Under the pieces are notes generated by a model. It saw only the letters and a program-made list of their open reading frames with translations, made no database searches and was not told the DNA's origin. DNA of 64,000 nt from Lacinutrix sp. 5H-3-7-4. Its GTDB lineage: Bacteria; Bacteroidota; Bacteroidia; Flavobacteriales; Flavobacteriaceae. The stretch lies in NCBI RefSeq assembly GCF_000211855.2, contig NC_015638.1, positions 1,364,001-1,428,000 on the forward strand, written 5' to 3'. Made by a program: the position numbers and the translations under genes. This document shows positions 37,601-46,610 of this stretch, piece by piece (position 1 is the first letter of the stretch; each line of letters opens with the position of its first letter).

Positions 37601-38065
37601 ATTTAAAACCGAGTTTTGGTTGTTGCCAATAGTAATACCACGAGAAATACTTCCGCTAGTAGTTAAGCCATCAAAAGGCGTAAACGTGTTAGTAGTATTA
37701 GGTTGAGAAATACGGTATATTTTATTTAGTTTATTGTTATTTTCAACAATAACAGCATCATCAAATTGTTTGTACGTTTTTATTAAAAAATCAGGATACT
37801 TTAAATAGCTAATATTTATAGAGTCTGCAGCAATAGGTTTTTTAAATTTTAAAAGAGCTTTAGAAAAATCTACACTATAATATGTAGTATCAATAATGGT
37901 GCTATCTTTTAAAGTAACTTTAAAATCTTTAGCATTAATACTTACAGAGTCAATTAAAATTTCTTGAGTTACAGCAACTGTTTTTTGTTTATAGTTTCCG
38001 TTTGCATTTTGAGCAAAGGCAAAACCTATAAAAAGGAAAGCAAAAAAAGTTAGCGTAAATTTCAT
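34601..38065 (-). CDS. Large outer-membrane beta-barrel-like protein
   Basis: 1154 residues with a signal peptide (1-18, ending FAFAQ). The whole protein alternates short beta strands with aromatic ends, and it finishes in a strand ending LKAYF, as outer-membrane barrels do. An N-terminal region (about 130-340) contains SGSISRGITIGNNQNSVLN, IQDANIPL, FVEIFSDRWNVRAGDIDLEN and a following Ig-like strand set. It resembles barrel segments of the SprA-type translocon but is far shorter than SprA, so it is not SprA itself. Conserved but uncharacterised in Flavobacteriia, to my knowledge. No operon partner. Confidence 0.75.
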   Translation of the reverse strand: MKFTLTFFAFLFIGFAFAQNANGNYKQKTVAVTQEILIDSVSINAKDFKVTLKDSTIIDTTYYSVDFSKALLKFKKPIAADSINISYLKYPDFLIKTYKQFDDAVIVENNNKLNKIYRISQPNTTNTFTPFDGLTTSGSISRGITIGNNQNSVLNSELDLQITGKLSETVSLRASIQDANIPLQESGYSQRLDEFDQVFVEIFSDRWNVRAGDIDLENSNSYFSAFSKRVQGLSLKANLGKESQTNLFAAGAIVRGQFTTSQFTAQEGNQGPYKLQGPNGELFVLIVSGSETVYVNGIAIKRGESEDYIIDYNAGEIIFNSTFPITSEMRITVDYQFSDRNYSRIVAYGGGNYTSEKFSIGASVYSENDSKNNPLQQNLSPEQVEILSEAGDERSQMVAPSSVEEAYNENRILYRKIIIGGEEVFEYSNNPDDTLFSVRFTNVGESQGNYTISSINAINTIYEYVAPVLGVPQGNFEPIVQLVAPVKLQVAVVNGTYTPTEKTQLNFELAGSKNDLNLFSNLDDNNNDGFAAKLNIKQNIIKQDSLWNVNAFVDTDFIQQEFRNIEGLYNVEFNRDWNIDANTTTGLNSNFGDQLLFSAGTNAFHDKKGNANYLYEHLNFSQDFTGNRHSINANLFLNEKLWINTNSSFLKAEATLSNSTFFRTYNTLRYSFGKPWIGGRFSAENNKQTNNATQQLTDLSQKFTAYEAFTGIGDSTNVFVEVGYKYRVNDSIRNNELKRVNNSNTYYLDSRLIKNAKTNLSLFVNYRKLNSKDESIENEQSLNSRLVYNQQLFKNFVQWNTVFETNSGTLPQQDFTYVEVEPGQGAYTWNDYNNNGIQEIEEFEIAQFQDQGQYIRVLLPNQVFIKTHQNRLSQSITINPGEWQNSDNKTKKFWSHFYNQSSYLVDRKLKRDGNNFNLNPFENDEVNQLGLQLNFRNVLFFNRGKQHYTTSYTYLNNESRNVLSFLSNTGNPEDVSFVANTLKSHQFNFNHKFAESWLINFLSSFDTNETFSNNFVSRNFKIDEERFNPKLSYLLNDKIRFDVFYQYSNKANTIGGLETLEQQKYGLSFSINANVKSAISGEFNVFSNTFEGNANSPVGYQMLEGLQPGKNLTWTLLAQQKITKYLDLNLNYFGRKTETSNTIHTGTVQLKAYF

Positions 38066-38186
38066 ACAATAGTTAAACTAAAAACAAGTAAATATATTTT
38101 GTTAATAGTTTTTCAATATTTCAATAACTAATAAAGCTGTAAAAGTAATGCATTATATTATTTTAGCTAAAACCTAAAAAAATAAT

Positions 38187-38948
38187 ATGAAAATCATTTC
38201 TTACAACGTAAACGGTATACGTGCAGCATTAAAAAAAGGATTTATAGAATGGCTAGAAGGAGCCAATCCAGATGTTTTATGTTTGCAAGAAATTAAAGCT
38301 ATGCAAGACCAAGTAGATGTAGAAGCTTTCGAGGCACTTGGTTATAAATATCATTATTGGTTTAGTGCTAATAAAAAAGGGTATAGTGGTGTGGCAATTT
38401 TAAGTAAAATAAAACCAAACCATGTAGAATTTGGAACCGGAATAGAAACAATGGATTTCGAAGGTCGTAATATACGTGCAGATTTTGATGGAGTATCAGT
38501 CATGAGCATGTATTTACCATCAGGAACAAATATGGACCGTTTAGAATTCAAGCTAAATTACATGGACGAAATTCAAGACTATGTAAACAAACTTAGAGAA
38601 ACCATACCAAACCTAGTAATATGTGGCGATTATAACATATGTCACGAAGCCATAGATATACATAACCCAAAAATGAAAAACGTTTCAGGTTTCCTGCCAG
38701 TAGAACGCGAATGGATAGGCAACTTTATAGACAGTGGTTTGGTAGATTCTTACCGCTATCTAAATCCAGAAAAAGTAGAATACAGTTGGTGGAGTTACCG
38801 TGCCAATGCCAGAGCAAACAATAAAGGCTGGCGATTAGACTATGCCATGGTAACACAACCATTAAAGCAAAAAATAAAAAGAGCAGTAATATTAACACAA
38901 GCCGTGCACAGCGATCACTGTCCAATATTATTAGAGCTAGACATGTAA
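38187..38948 (+). CDS. xth: Exodeoxyribonuclease III
   Basis: 253 residues, the usual length. It is an AP endonuclease and 3'-to-5' exonuclease in base excision repair. Motifs in order: SYNVNGIRAA (metal-binding Asn), CLQEIKA (Glu), MYLPSG, ICGDYNICH (Asp and Asn), YSWWSYR, and the terminal SDHCPILLE (Asp-His pair). It starts a plus-strand stretch, and the dispersed element copy B begins six bases after its stop. Confidence 0.95.
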   Translation: MKIISYNVNGIRAALKKGFIEWLEGANPDVLCLQEIKAMQDQVDVEAFEALGYKYHYWFSANKKGYSGVAILSKIKPNHVEFGTGIETMDFEGRNIRADFDGVSVMSMYLPSGTNMDRLEFKLNYMDEIQDYVNKLRETIPNLVICGDYNICHEAIDIHNPKMKNVSGFLPVEREWIGNFIDSGLVDSYRYLNPEKVEYSWWSYRANARANNKGWRLDYAMVTQPLKQKIKRAVILTQAVHSDHCPILLELDM

Positions 38949-38954
38949 TTTTAG

Positions 38955-39046
38955 GGCGTTACCAAGCCAAGCAAAGCTATGTCTTGGTCGGGCTCTCGCA
39001 AGTCGCTCTCTGCGAGGAGCTCCAACAATTGCTCCATCCCTAACGC
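38955..39046 (+). repeat. Dispersed intergenic element, copy B (structured)
   Basis: Copy B of the element also found at 9122-9227. The ends pair: GCGTTA (38956-38961) with TAACGC (39041-39046). The core GGTCGGGCT (38986-38994) lies 30 bases from the left end, against 31 in copy A. A 3' hairpin GGAGC/GCTCC (39016-39035) directly precedes the conserved ATCC. The GT in copy A's terminal stem (G-C pair) is a T-A pair here. It lies between xth and the aldo/keto reductase gene. Confidence 0.7.
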
Positions 39047-39141
39047 GGGCATATTAACAAACATTTAAACCAAATTACAAGCAATTTAATTTTTGGTAAA
39101 TTACTTTAGTAAAGCCTTTTAGTAAAAAGAAATTATAAATT

Positions 39142-40179
39142 ATGAAATACACAACACTACCATCTACAAATATAAAAGTTAGTAAAATTTGTTTAGGCTC
39201 AATGACTTGGGGAAACCAAAACACCGAAGCAGAAGGTCACAAACAATTAGATTTCGCAATAGACCAAGGTGTAAATTTTATAGACACAGCAGAACTTTAT
39301 CCAGTACCAGCCGAAGCAAAAACACAAGGTAGAACAAGTGAAATTATAGGAACATGGCTAAAAAAATCAGGAAAAAGAGATAAAGTAGTAATAGGGTCAA
39401 AAATAGCAGGAACAGGAGAATACACAGCGCATATTAGAACCACGGGATTTAGCAAACAAAGTATAAAAGACGCAGTAAATAACGAGTTACAAAGATTACA
39501 AACAGATTATATAGACCTTTTTCAATTACATTGGCCAGAAAGAGAAACAAATACATTTGGCAGCAGAGACTACAAGCACAATCCAAATGATGCATGGAAT
39601 GACAATTTTAAAGAAGTTTTACAAAGCTTAGATGAGGTTGTAAAATCTGGAAAAATAAGACACGTTGGTATATCAAACGAAAAAGCTTGGGGAACTATGC
39701 GTTATCTTCAAGAAGCAAAACAAAACAACCTGCCAAGACCAATAACTATACAAAATGCCTATTCATTATTAAATAGGGTATTTGAAGGAGATATGGCAGA
39801 GATAGCAATAAGAGAAAATATTGGACTTCTAGCATATTCGCCAATGGCATTTGGAGTGCTTTCTGGTAAATACATAAAAAACCAAGCAACAGAAAATTCA
39901 AGACTAAAGCTTTTTCCAAGATTTGCACGTTACAGTAGCGAACAATCAACAAAAGCAACAAAGCAATACTTAGCTTTAGCAGAAAAAAACAATATGTCTT
40001 TAGCACAAATGGCATTAGCATTTGTAAATCAACAGCCATTTATAACAAGTAATATTATAGGAGCAACTAGTATAGAGCAACTTAAAGAAAATATTAACAG
40101 TATAGAAATTAATTTATCGCCTATAATACTAGAAGAAATTAATAATATACACGCTACAATCCCTAATCCAGCACCATAA
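39142..40179 (+). CDS. tas: Aldo/keto reductase, Tas-like
   Basis: 345 residues, one short of E. coli Tas by my recollection, and closely similar at the N-terminus (LGSMTWGNQNTEAEGHKQLD ... AELYPVPAEAKTQG). It is an NADPH-dependent (beta/alpha)8 oxidoreductase in the cytosol. The catalytic tetrad is visible in part: Asp and Tyr in FIDTAELYP, Lys in VIGSKIAG, and His in FQLHWPER. The C-terminal cofactor motif is GATSIEQLKENI. The natural substrate is not known. It is monocistronic. Confidence 0.9.
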   Translation: MKYTTLPSTNIKVSKICLGSMTWGNQNTEAEGHKQLDFAIDQGVNFIDTAELYPVPAEAKTQGRTSEIIGTWLKKSGKRDKVVIGSKIAGTGEYTAHIRTTGFSKQSIKDAVNNELQRLQTDYIDLFQLHWPERETNTFGSRDYKHNPNDAWNDNFKEVLQSLDEVVKSGKIRHVGISNEKAWGTMRYLQEAKQNNLPRPITIQNAYSLLNRVFEGDMAEIAIRENIGLLAYSPMAFGVLSGKYIKNQATENSRLKLFPRFARYSSEQSTKATKQYLALAEKNNMSLAQMALAFVNQQPFITSNIIGATSIEQLKENINSIEINLSPIILEEINNIHATIPNPAP

Positions 40180-40323
40180 TTCAAAGCCTTGAATGAGTGT
40201 TCATTCGTTGTTATAAAAGAATACTGAATACTTGAATGCTTTTTATTTTAACACAACTCATCAGGTGAAAACTGCATTTAATCTATTAAGCATTTTTTAT
40301 TGATATTGCCGTAATAATTTTTT

Positions 40324-40347
40324 TTAGTTTAGATAACTTTAAACTAA
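40324..40347 (+). promoter_or_regulatory. Inverted repeat before the adhesin gene
   Basis: TTAGTTTA (40324-40331) and TAAACTAA (40340-40347) form perfect 8-bp arms separated by eight bases. The right arm ends 13 bases before the ATG at 40361. It could be an operator or a leader hairpin. The 140 bases upstream of it show no other clear element. Confidence 0.4.
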
Positions 40348-40360
40348 TGAAAATACCATA

Positions 40361-43300
40361 ATGAAAAAGACTACCTTATTATTGATGTTACTTTTAATAA
40401 GTATATCAATAAGTGCACAAACTTATTTGAGTGAAAATTTCGACACAAGCATACCTGCAACATGGACAGTTGATGATGCAGGAGCAGCTACTGGAGATTC
40501 ATGGATTTCTGGACAAGTTGGAGGTGTTAACAATCTTGATGGCACTAATGCTGCCTTTGTAGATAGTGATGCTAACGGAAATGGAACATTACTTATTGAA
40601 ACCCTTACCTCTCCTACTTTTGATACTACAGGAGCAACCGCAATATTTCTTGATTTTGATCAATACTATAGAAATATTGGAGCAGATACAGCCGTTGTTG
40701 AAGTTTGGGATGGTACTGCATGGGTTCCTGTTTTAACTCAAACAGCAACAGCAGGAGCATTTAGTAATCCAGATCAACAACATATAGATCTTACAGCATA
40801 TTCTAATAATGCAATGCAAATTCGCTTTGTTTACGACGATGCAGATTCTTGGGCTTGGTATTGGTTAGTAGATAATGTTATTGTTTACAATGCAACTTGT
40901 CCAAATCCAGATAGTTTCACTTTTTTAAGTGCAACATCAACAACAGCAGATATTTCATGGACAGCCGGAGGAACTGAAACAGCTTGGGAGGTTGCAATAC
41001 AAACTCCTGGAACTGGAATGCCAACAGGTTCTGGTACAGCAACTACTTCTAATAATCCTTATGTTGCAACAGGATTAACACCTGCAACTAATTATGAAGC
41101 TTATGTTCGTGCAGATTGTGGTGGTGATTTTAGTATTTGGGTTGGACCAATAAATTTTGCTACAGAGTGCACAACGTTTGTAGCACCATATACAGAAGGT
41201 TTTGAAAATGGTGGAGATATTCCATTATGTTGGACAATGGATGGTGGAGAAGACTGGCAGTTTGATAATGATCCTGGTTTTAATCACATTGGAGACAATG
41301 GTACAATTACAGGAACAACAGCAACTAATGATTACTTTGCATGGGTAGACTCTTCAGGAGATGATGGGCCAACAACTTTAACCACACCATTAGTTGACGT
41401 ATCTACATTAGCAACACCAGCTTTATCTTTTTATGAATTAAGTGATAACGAAGATAATGACAACTCTCAATTAGATGTTGAGGTTTGGGATGGTGCTGCA
41501 TGGAATTTAATGGCTACTTATAACACCAATACAAATGGTTGGGAAGAAAAAACAATAAACTTAAGTACACTAACAATAACTGGAGACGTTCAAGCACGAT
41601 TTATTTTCTCTGAAACATCAACAGGATTCTATGATGATATCGCAATAGACGATGTTACTTTTGATGAGTTACCATCATGTGTAAACCCAGGAAATTTAGC
41701 TGTTGATAGTGCAACAGATACTACAGCTACTTTATCTTGGATGGTAAATGGAACAGAAACAGCATGGGAAGTTGCAGTACAGGCACCAGGAACAGGAATT
41801 CCTACTGGAGCAGGAATGGCTGCAACAACTAATCCATACACAGCAACAGGTTTAACTGCTGCTACAACTTATGAATATTATGTAAGAGCAAATTGTGGTA
41901 CAGAATTTAGTGATTGGATTGGTCCTTTAGAATTCGATACAGAGTGTACAACATTTATAGCACCATATACTGAAGGATTTGAAAACGGAGGAATTATACC
42001 ATTATGCTGGACAATGTCTGGTGGAGAAGATTGGCAGTTTGATAACGATCCTGGTTTTAATCACATTGGAAATGACGGAACAATTACAGGTTCAACAGCT
42101 ACTAACGATTATTTTGCATGGGTAGACTCATCTGGAGATGATGGTCCAGTAGTTTTAACAACACCATTAATAGATGTGTCGACATTAACAACTCCTGCAT
42201 TATCGTTTTATGAATTAAGTGATAATGAAGGAAATGACAATTCACAATTAGATGTAGAAGTTTGGGATGGTGCTGCTTGGAACCCAATGGGTACATACAA
42301 CACAAACACTTCTGGATGGGAATTGAAAATAATAGACATTAGTACATTAACAATAACTGGAGATGTTCAAGCACGTTTTACTTTCTCTGAAACATCAACA
42401 GGGTTCTATGATGATATTGCAATAGACGATGTTACTTTCGATGAGTTGCCAGCATGTGTTATTCCAGGAGGAATATCAATAGCAAATATAACAGGAACTA
42501 CTGCCGACATTAGTTGGATGGCAGGTGGAGGAGAAACTTCATGGGAATATGTAATACAAGTTGCAAATACTGGTGAGCCAACAGGCGCAGGTACAGCCTC
42601 TACAACAACAACAGTTAATGCAACAAACTTAAATTTTCAAACAGATTACGAAGTATACGTTCGTTCAAACTGTGGAGTTGATGGATTTAGTGATTGGGCT
42701 GGACCAGTAACTTTTTCAACAACAGTACAACTTAACTTTTCAGTTGATTGTACAGTAGGACCAGAAAACTTAAATTATTGTTATGAAAATAATGATACTA
42801 ATGTGTTTACGTTTACAAGTACAGATGGTTCTCCTTTAAACTTTATTATAAATTCAGGAAATGTAGAATCTTGTTGTGATGAATTAATTGTTTACGATAC
42901 CGATGGTACTGAATTATTTAACGATACTAATGGTGGTAATTTAGGAGGTTTATCATTTCAGTCTACTGGAGATACAATTTCTTTCACAATAGCTTCAGAT
43001 GGATCTGTTGATTGCCAAGGAAGTACTACTATAAATCCTTTAGATATTACAGTTGCTTGTGCAACTTGTATTAATCCAACAGCAAACTTTGGAGTTGTAG
43101 ATGATTGTGCAAACGGAGATCAGTTTTTAGTAAATGTGGATATTACTTCTTTAGGAGATGCAACATCAGTTGAGATTGAAGACAACCAAGGTAATCCACC
43201 TGTTTCAGTTTCAGCAACAGGTATAACACAATTTGGTCCTTACCCATTTAATATTGATGTAATTTTCACAGTAAGTAATGAGCAAGATGTTAATTGTGTA

Positions 43301-45655
43301 ATCACAAGTGAAGCAATTCAATTAAATGCTTGTCCGCCAGCGAATGATGATTGTTCTAATGCTACTGTAGCAGTTGTAAATGATAGTTTTTTATGTGAGA
43401 TGAGTACACCGGGAACTTTGCAAGAAGCTTCTCCTTCAGGTGTTGCAAACCCATCTTGTGGTGGAGATCCAGATGATGATGTATGGTTTCAGTTTGAAGC
43501 AACAAGTGAATACCAACTTATAGCTTTAGCTAATATACAAGGTTCACCAACAACAAATATAGACCATGCAGTATACGAAGGGTCTTGTGGAGCATTAACA
43601 GAAATTAGTTGTACTTCTGGTTTTACTTTACTATCAAGTGTTACACCTCAATTAACAATTGGAAATACTTATTACATTAGAATATTTACTAATGGAAGTG
43701 CGCCTGCAACAACTACTTTCGATTTATGTATAACACCTTATATTGCACCTACAAATATCACTTGTGATACTACAGAAAATTTATGTCCAGGTGGAGATGA
43801 CTTATATACATATAATACTATAGATGTTATACCAGGTTTAGGTCAAATAGACTGTTTAGGAAGTTCTCCAAATCCAACTTTTAGTATTGTTGAAATAGGA
43901 TCTTCAGGAGATATTGATATTCAAATGGTTCAAAACACAGCTTTTGATGCAGCAGGAAACCCAATTGGTGACGAATTAGATGTCGATTTTGCACTTTGGG
44001 GACCTTTTGCTCCAGGAGATGATTACTGTAGTGGTGGTGATTATCCATCTACACCAGTAACAGCTTGTAGTTATTCTGCAGCTGCTGTAGAGAACTTTAC
44101 AATTACAAATGCTGTAGCTGGAGATATTTATATTTTATTAATTACAAATTTTGAGAGAGATCCAGGAATTATTCAAATTAATCAAACAAACTTAGATCCA
44201 AATGCGCCAGATCCAAACGCAGGAACTTTAAGTGGAGAAATTGATGTAACTTTATTAAGTGATGATGCAATATTCTTAGATGAAGATAGTGATCCATCAA
44301 CACCAGAGGTTGCTAACTTATGTGGATACGATTCTGTTACTTTAGAAGCAGACTCTCCTTTTGCAGATGTTTTTGAGTGGTCATTTAATAATATTTACGA
44401 TCCAACTTTAACAGGGTCTACAATTACAGTTACAGAATCTGGATTATACTCTGTAGTTGCATATGATAACCAATGTATGGGTAATGCATCATACGCAGTA
44501 GAGCTTAACTTCTATCAAGAACCAGTAGTAAATACTGTTGATTCTGATGATGTTACAATTGTTACTTGTGATGACGAATCTGGAGATGGAATAGAAAGTT
44601 TTGATTTAAGTGCTTTATCTAATGTTATTTTAGATTCACCAGGTCAGGATCCTAATGATTTCTTAGTTACTTATCATGAAACGTTAAGTGATGCTCAATC
44701 TGGAGTTAATGCAATTACATTCCCTTATTCTGCAACAGACGGAACTGTAATATATGTTAGAGTTGAAGATGTAGACTCTGTAGGTTCAGGTTCTGGTTGT
44801 GCAAGTACTAATACAAACTTTACCTTAGTGGTATTAGGAGCTCTTCCAGATATAACTGGTGCTAATGATTTAGAATTATGTGATGATGATTCTGGAGATG
44901 GTGTTGAAGATTTTGATTTAGAACTAAATACAGCAGCAGTACTTAATGGTCAAGATCCTACTGTATTTAATGTTTCTTATTATGAAACACAAGCAGATGC
45001 AGATGCTGGAACAAATCCACTAACTTCTCCATATACTAATACCTCTAGTCCTCAAACTATTTATGTTAGAGTCGAAAATACAAGTGCATCAGATTGTTAC
45101 AGAACAAATTCTTTTGATCTTATAGTAAGTGATTTACCAAGTATAAGTTTCGATACAGATGTATTATATGAAGTATGTCCAAATGCTACATCCCCAATTT
45201 CGGTAACAGCAATAGGAAATAATTTTGTTGAGAGTGATGTAACAATCACTTGGTATAACGAAGGCGTATTAGTACCAGGTCAAACAAGTTTAACTATTAA
45301 TAATGTATTAACATCAGGTACTTACACGATAGAGGTTATGTTTAACCAAAGTGGTTGTACATCTAGCGAAAGTATATTTGTAGATGAGTTAGAAACTTGT
45401 GTTATACCACAAGGAATCTCACCAGATGGCGATGGTTTAAATGATAATTTTGATTTAAGCAGTTTCGATGTTCAAAGTTTACAAATATTTAATAGAAATG
45501 GTCGTATGGTTTACGAGAAGACAAACTATAAAGATGAATGGCACGGTCAATCTTTAGATGGCGATGAGCTACCAGTAGGAACCTATTATTACGTAATGAA
45601 CTACCAAGGCAATAAAACAAAAGCCGCATGGGTATATATTAATAGAGCAAACTAA
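40361..45655 (+). CDS. Large T9SS type B secreted adhesin-like protein
   Basis: 1764 residues with a signal peptide (1-19, ending ISAQ). Three MAM/jelly-roll-like domains alternate with fibronectin type III domains over residues about 20-800. The second and third units are nearly identical and repeat every 259 residues. A CUB-like region (about 800-900) and further beta domains, with repeated 'DDESGDGIESFDL' type motifs near 1400-1530, follow. The last 85 residues are a type B gliding-motility-associated C-terminal domain (ISPDGDGLNDNFDL, IFNRNGRMVYE, PVGTYYYVMNY). It should be exported by T9SS and act at the cell surface, probably as an adhesin. It heads a three-gene operon. Confidence 0.88.
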   Translation: MKKTTLLLMLLLISISISAQTYLSENFDTSIPATWTVDDAGAATGDSWISGQVGGVNNLDGTNAAFVDSDANGNGTLLIETLTSPTFDTTGATAIFLDFDQYYRNIGADTAVVEVWDGTAWVPVLTQTATAGAFSNPDQQHIDLTAYSNNAMQIRFVYDDADSWAWYWLVDNVIVYNATCPNPDSFTFLSATSTTADISWTAGGTETAWEVAIQTPGTGMPTGSGTATTSNNPYVATGLTPATNYEAYVRADCGGDFSIWVGPINFATECTTFVAPYTEGFENGGDIPLCWTMDGGEDWQFDNDPGFNHIGDNGTITGTTATNDYFAWVDSSGDDGPTTLTTPLVDVSTLATPALSFYELSDNEDNDNSQLDVEVWDGAAWNLMATYNTNTNGWEEKTINLSTLTITGDVQARFIFSETSTGFYDDIAIDDVTFDELPSCVNPGNLAVDSATDTTATLSWMVNGTETAWEVAVQAPGTGIPTGAGMAATTNPYTATGLTAATTYEYYVRANCGTEFSDWIGPLEFDTECTTFIAPYTEGFENGGIIPLCWTMSGGEDWQFDNDPGFNHIGNDGTITGSTATNDYFAWVDSSGDDGPVVLTTPLIDVSTLTTPALSFYELSDNEGNDNSQLDVEVWDGAAWNPMGTYNTNTSGWELKIIDISTLTITGDVQARFTFSETSTGFYDDIAIDDVTFDELPACVIPGGISIANITGTTADISWMAGGGETSWEYVIQVANTGEPTGAGTASTTTTVNATNLNFQTDYEVYVRSNCGVDGFSDWAGPVTFSTTVQLNFSVDCTVGPENLNYCYENNDTNVFTFTSTDGSPLNFIINSGNVESCCDELIVYDTDGTELFNDTNGGNLGGLSFQSTGDTISFTIASDGSVDCQGSTTINPLDITVACATCINPTANFGVVDDCANGDQFLVNVDITSLGDATSVEIEDNQGNPPVSVSATGITQFGPYPFNIDVIFTVSNEQDVNCVITSEAIQLNACPPANDDCSNATVAVVNDSFLCEMSTPGTLQEASPSGVANPSCGGDPDDDVWFQFEATSEYQLIALANIQGSPTTNIDHAVYEGSCGALTEISCTSGFTLLSSVTPQLTIGNTYYIRIFTNGSAPATTTFDLCITPYIAPTNITCDTTENLCPGGDDLYTYNTIDVIPGLGQIDCLGSSPNPTFSIVEIGSSGDIDIQMVQNTAFDAAGNPIGDELDVDFALWGPFAPGDDYCSGGDYPSTPVTACSYSAAAVENFTITNAVAGDIYILLITNFERDPGIIQINQTNLDPNAPDPNAGTLSGEIDVTLLSDDAIFLDEDSDPSTPEVANLCGYDSVTLEADSPFADVFEWSFNNIYDPTLTGSTITVTESGLYSVVAYDNQCMGNASYAVELNFYQEPVVNTVDSDDVTIVTCDDESGDGIESFDLSALSNVILDSPGQDPNDFLVTYHETLSDAQSGVNAITFPYSATDGTVIYVRVEDVDSVGSGSGCASTNTNFTLVVLGALPDITGANDLELCDDDSGDGVEDFDLELNTAAVLNGQDPTVFNVSYYETQADADAGTNPLTSPYTNTSSPQTIYVRVENTSASDCYRTNSFDLIVSDLPSISFDTDVLYEVCPNATSPISVTAIGNNFVESDVTITWYNEGVLVPGQTSLTINNVLTSGTYTIEVMFNQSGCTSSESIFVDELETCVIPQGISPDGDGLNDNFDLSSFDVQSLQIFNRNGRMVYEKTNYKDEWHGQSLDGDELPVGTYYYVMNYQGNKTKAAWVYINRAN
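41168..42457 (+). repeat. In-gene tandem duplication in the adhesin gene
   Basis: The unit starting at 41168 (residue 270) repeats from 41945 (residue 529), a 777-bp period. Over the 172 or so residues of the jelly-roll part the two copies differ at only about 20 positions, with runs such as GEDWQFDNDPGFNHIG and FYDDIAIDDVTFDELP identical. Most base differences are third-position. Confidence 0.85.
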
Positions 45656-45679
45656 TAAAAAAACCAACAATTAAATCCA

Positions 45680-46585
45680 ATGAAGAAATTAGTATATATC
45701 GTACTACTTATTGTAATAGGAGTACAAGCACAACAAGATCCACAGTACACACAGTACATGTATAACATGAACGTGGTCAATCCAGCTTATGCTGGGTCGA
45801 CCGAGAGTGTATCTATAGGCGCACTTTACCGTAGCCAATGGGTCGGTTTAGAAGGCGCACCAAGCACAGGAACCTTATCTATACATTCACCAGTAGGTAA
45901 TCGTGTAGGATTAGGGTTATCGCTTATAAGTGATGAAGTAGGACCAGTAAGCGAGACTAACGCTTATGTAGATTTCTCTTACTCATTACCAGTAGGAAAT
46001 GTAACAAAGTTAGCCTTCGGTTTAAAAGCCGGAGGTACCTTTCATGACATTGGTACAGGAAGCGTAACAACATTAGATGCAGGAGATCCATTTTTCTCAC
46101 AAGATGTAAATACAACAACCTTTAATGTAGGAGCGGGATTATACTTATACCAACCAAATAAGTATTACATTTCAGCCTCAATGCCAAACATATTAAATGG
46201 AACACATTTAGATTTTGATGGTAGAAAAATAGGCTCAGAAACAGAGCATATTTTTGCAGCAGCAGGTTATGTATTCGATCTTTCAGAGAACTTTAAGTTA
46301 AAGCCACACGCTTTATTAAAATTTGCTTTTGATGCACCATTGAGTTACGATTTAAACCTAAACCTATTTATGTACGATGTAGTAGAAGTAGGAGCAGGTT
46401 ACCGTATAGACGATTCTTTTAGTGGTATGGTAAACTTTAGAGTTTCACCAGCATTAAGAATAGGTTATGCTTACGACGCAATACAATCAGAGTTGGATGT
46501 TGTAACCAATGCCTCACATGAGATTTTTGTTAATTTCGATATTAATCTACCAAGAAAAGTCTCACGTTCACCACGTTATTTCTAA
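45680..46585 (+). CDS. PorP/SprF family type IX secretion membrane protein
   Basis: 301 residues with a signal peptide (1-18, ending VQAQ) and the opening DPQYTQYMYNMNVVNPAYAGS, the hallmark of the PorP/SprF family. It is predicted to be a 14-strand outer-membrane barrel. SprF-type proteins are needed to export or anchor the type B domain protein encoded beside them. It begins 24 bases after the adhesin and ends 25 bases before the PorE-like gene, so it is the middle gene of the module. Confidence 0.92.
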   Translation: MKKLVYIVLLIVIGVQAQQDPQYTQYMYNMNVVNPAYAGSTESVSIGALYRSQWVGLEGAPSTGTLSIHSPVGNRVGLGLSLISDEVGPVSETNAYVDFSYSLPVGNVTKLAFGLKAGGTFHDIGTGSVTTLDAGDPFFSQDVNTTTFNVGAGLYLYQPNKYYISASMPNILNGTHLDFDGRKIGSETEHIFAAAGYVFDLSENFKLKPHALLKFAFDAPLSYDLNLNLFMYDVVEVGAGYRIDDSFSGMVNFRVSPALRIGYAYDAIQSELDVVTNASHEIFVNFDINLPRKVSRSPRYF

Positions 46586-46610
46586 TCACATAAGCCAAAA
46601 GACACCAAAG

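Noticed and set aside
40180-40220. GAATGA/TCATTC inverted repeat after the aldo/keto reductase gene as terminator
   Set aside because: The stem is short and no T-run follows, so I did not call it.
46509-46610. Upstream extension of the PorE-like protein
   Set aside because: It overlaps the end of the PorP/SprF gene and precedes a good signal peptide that starts at 46611.
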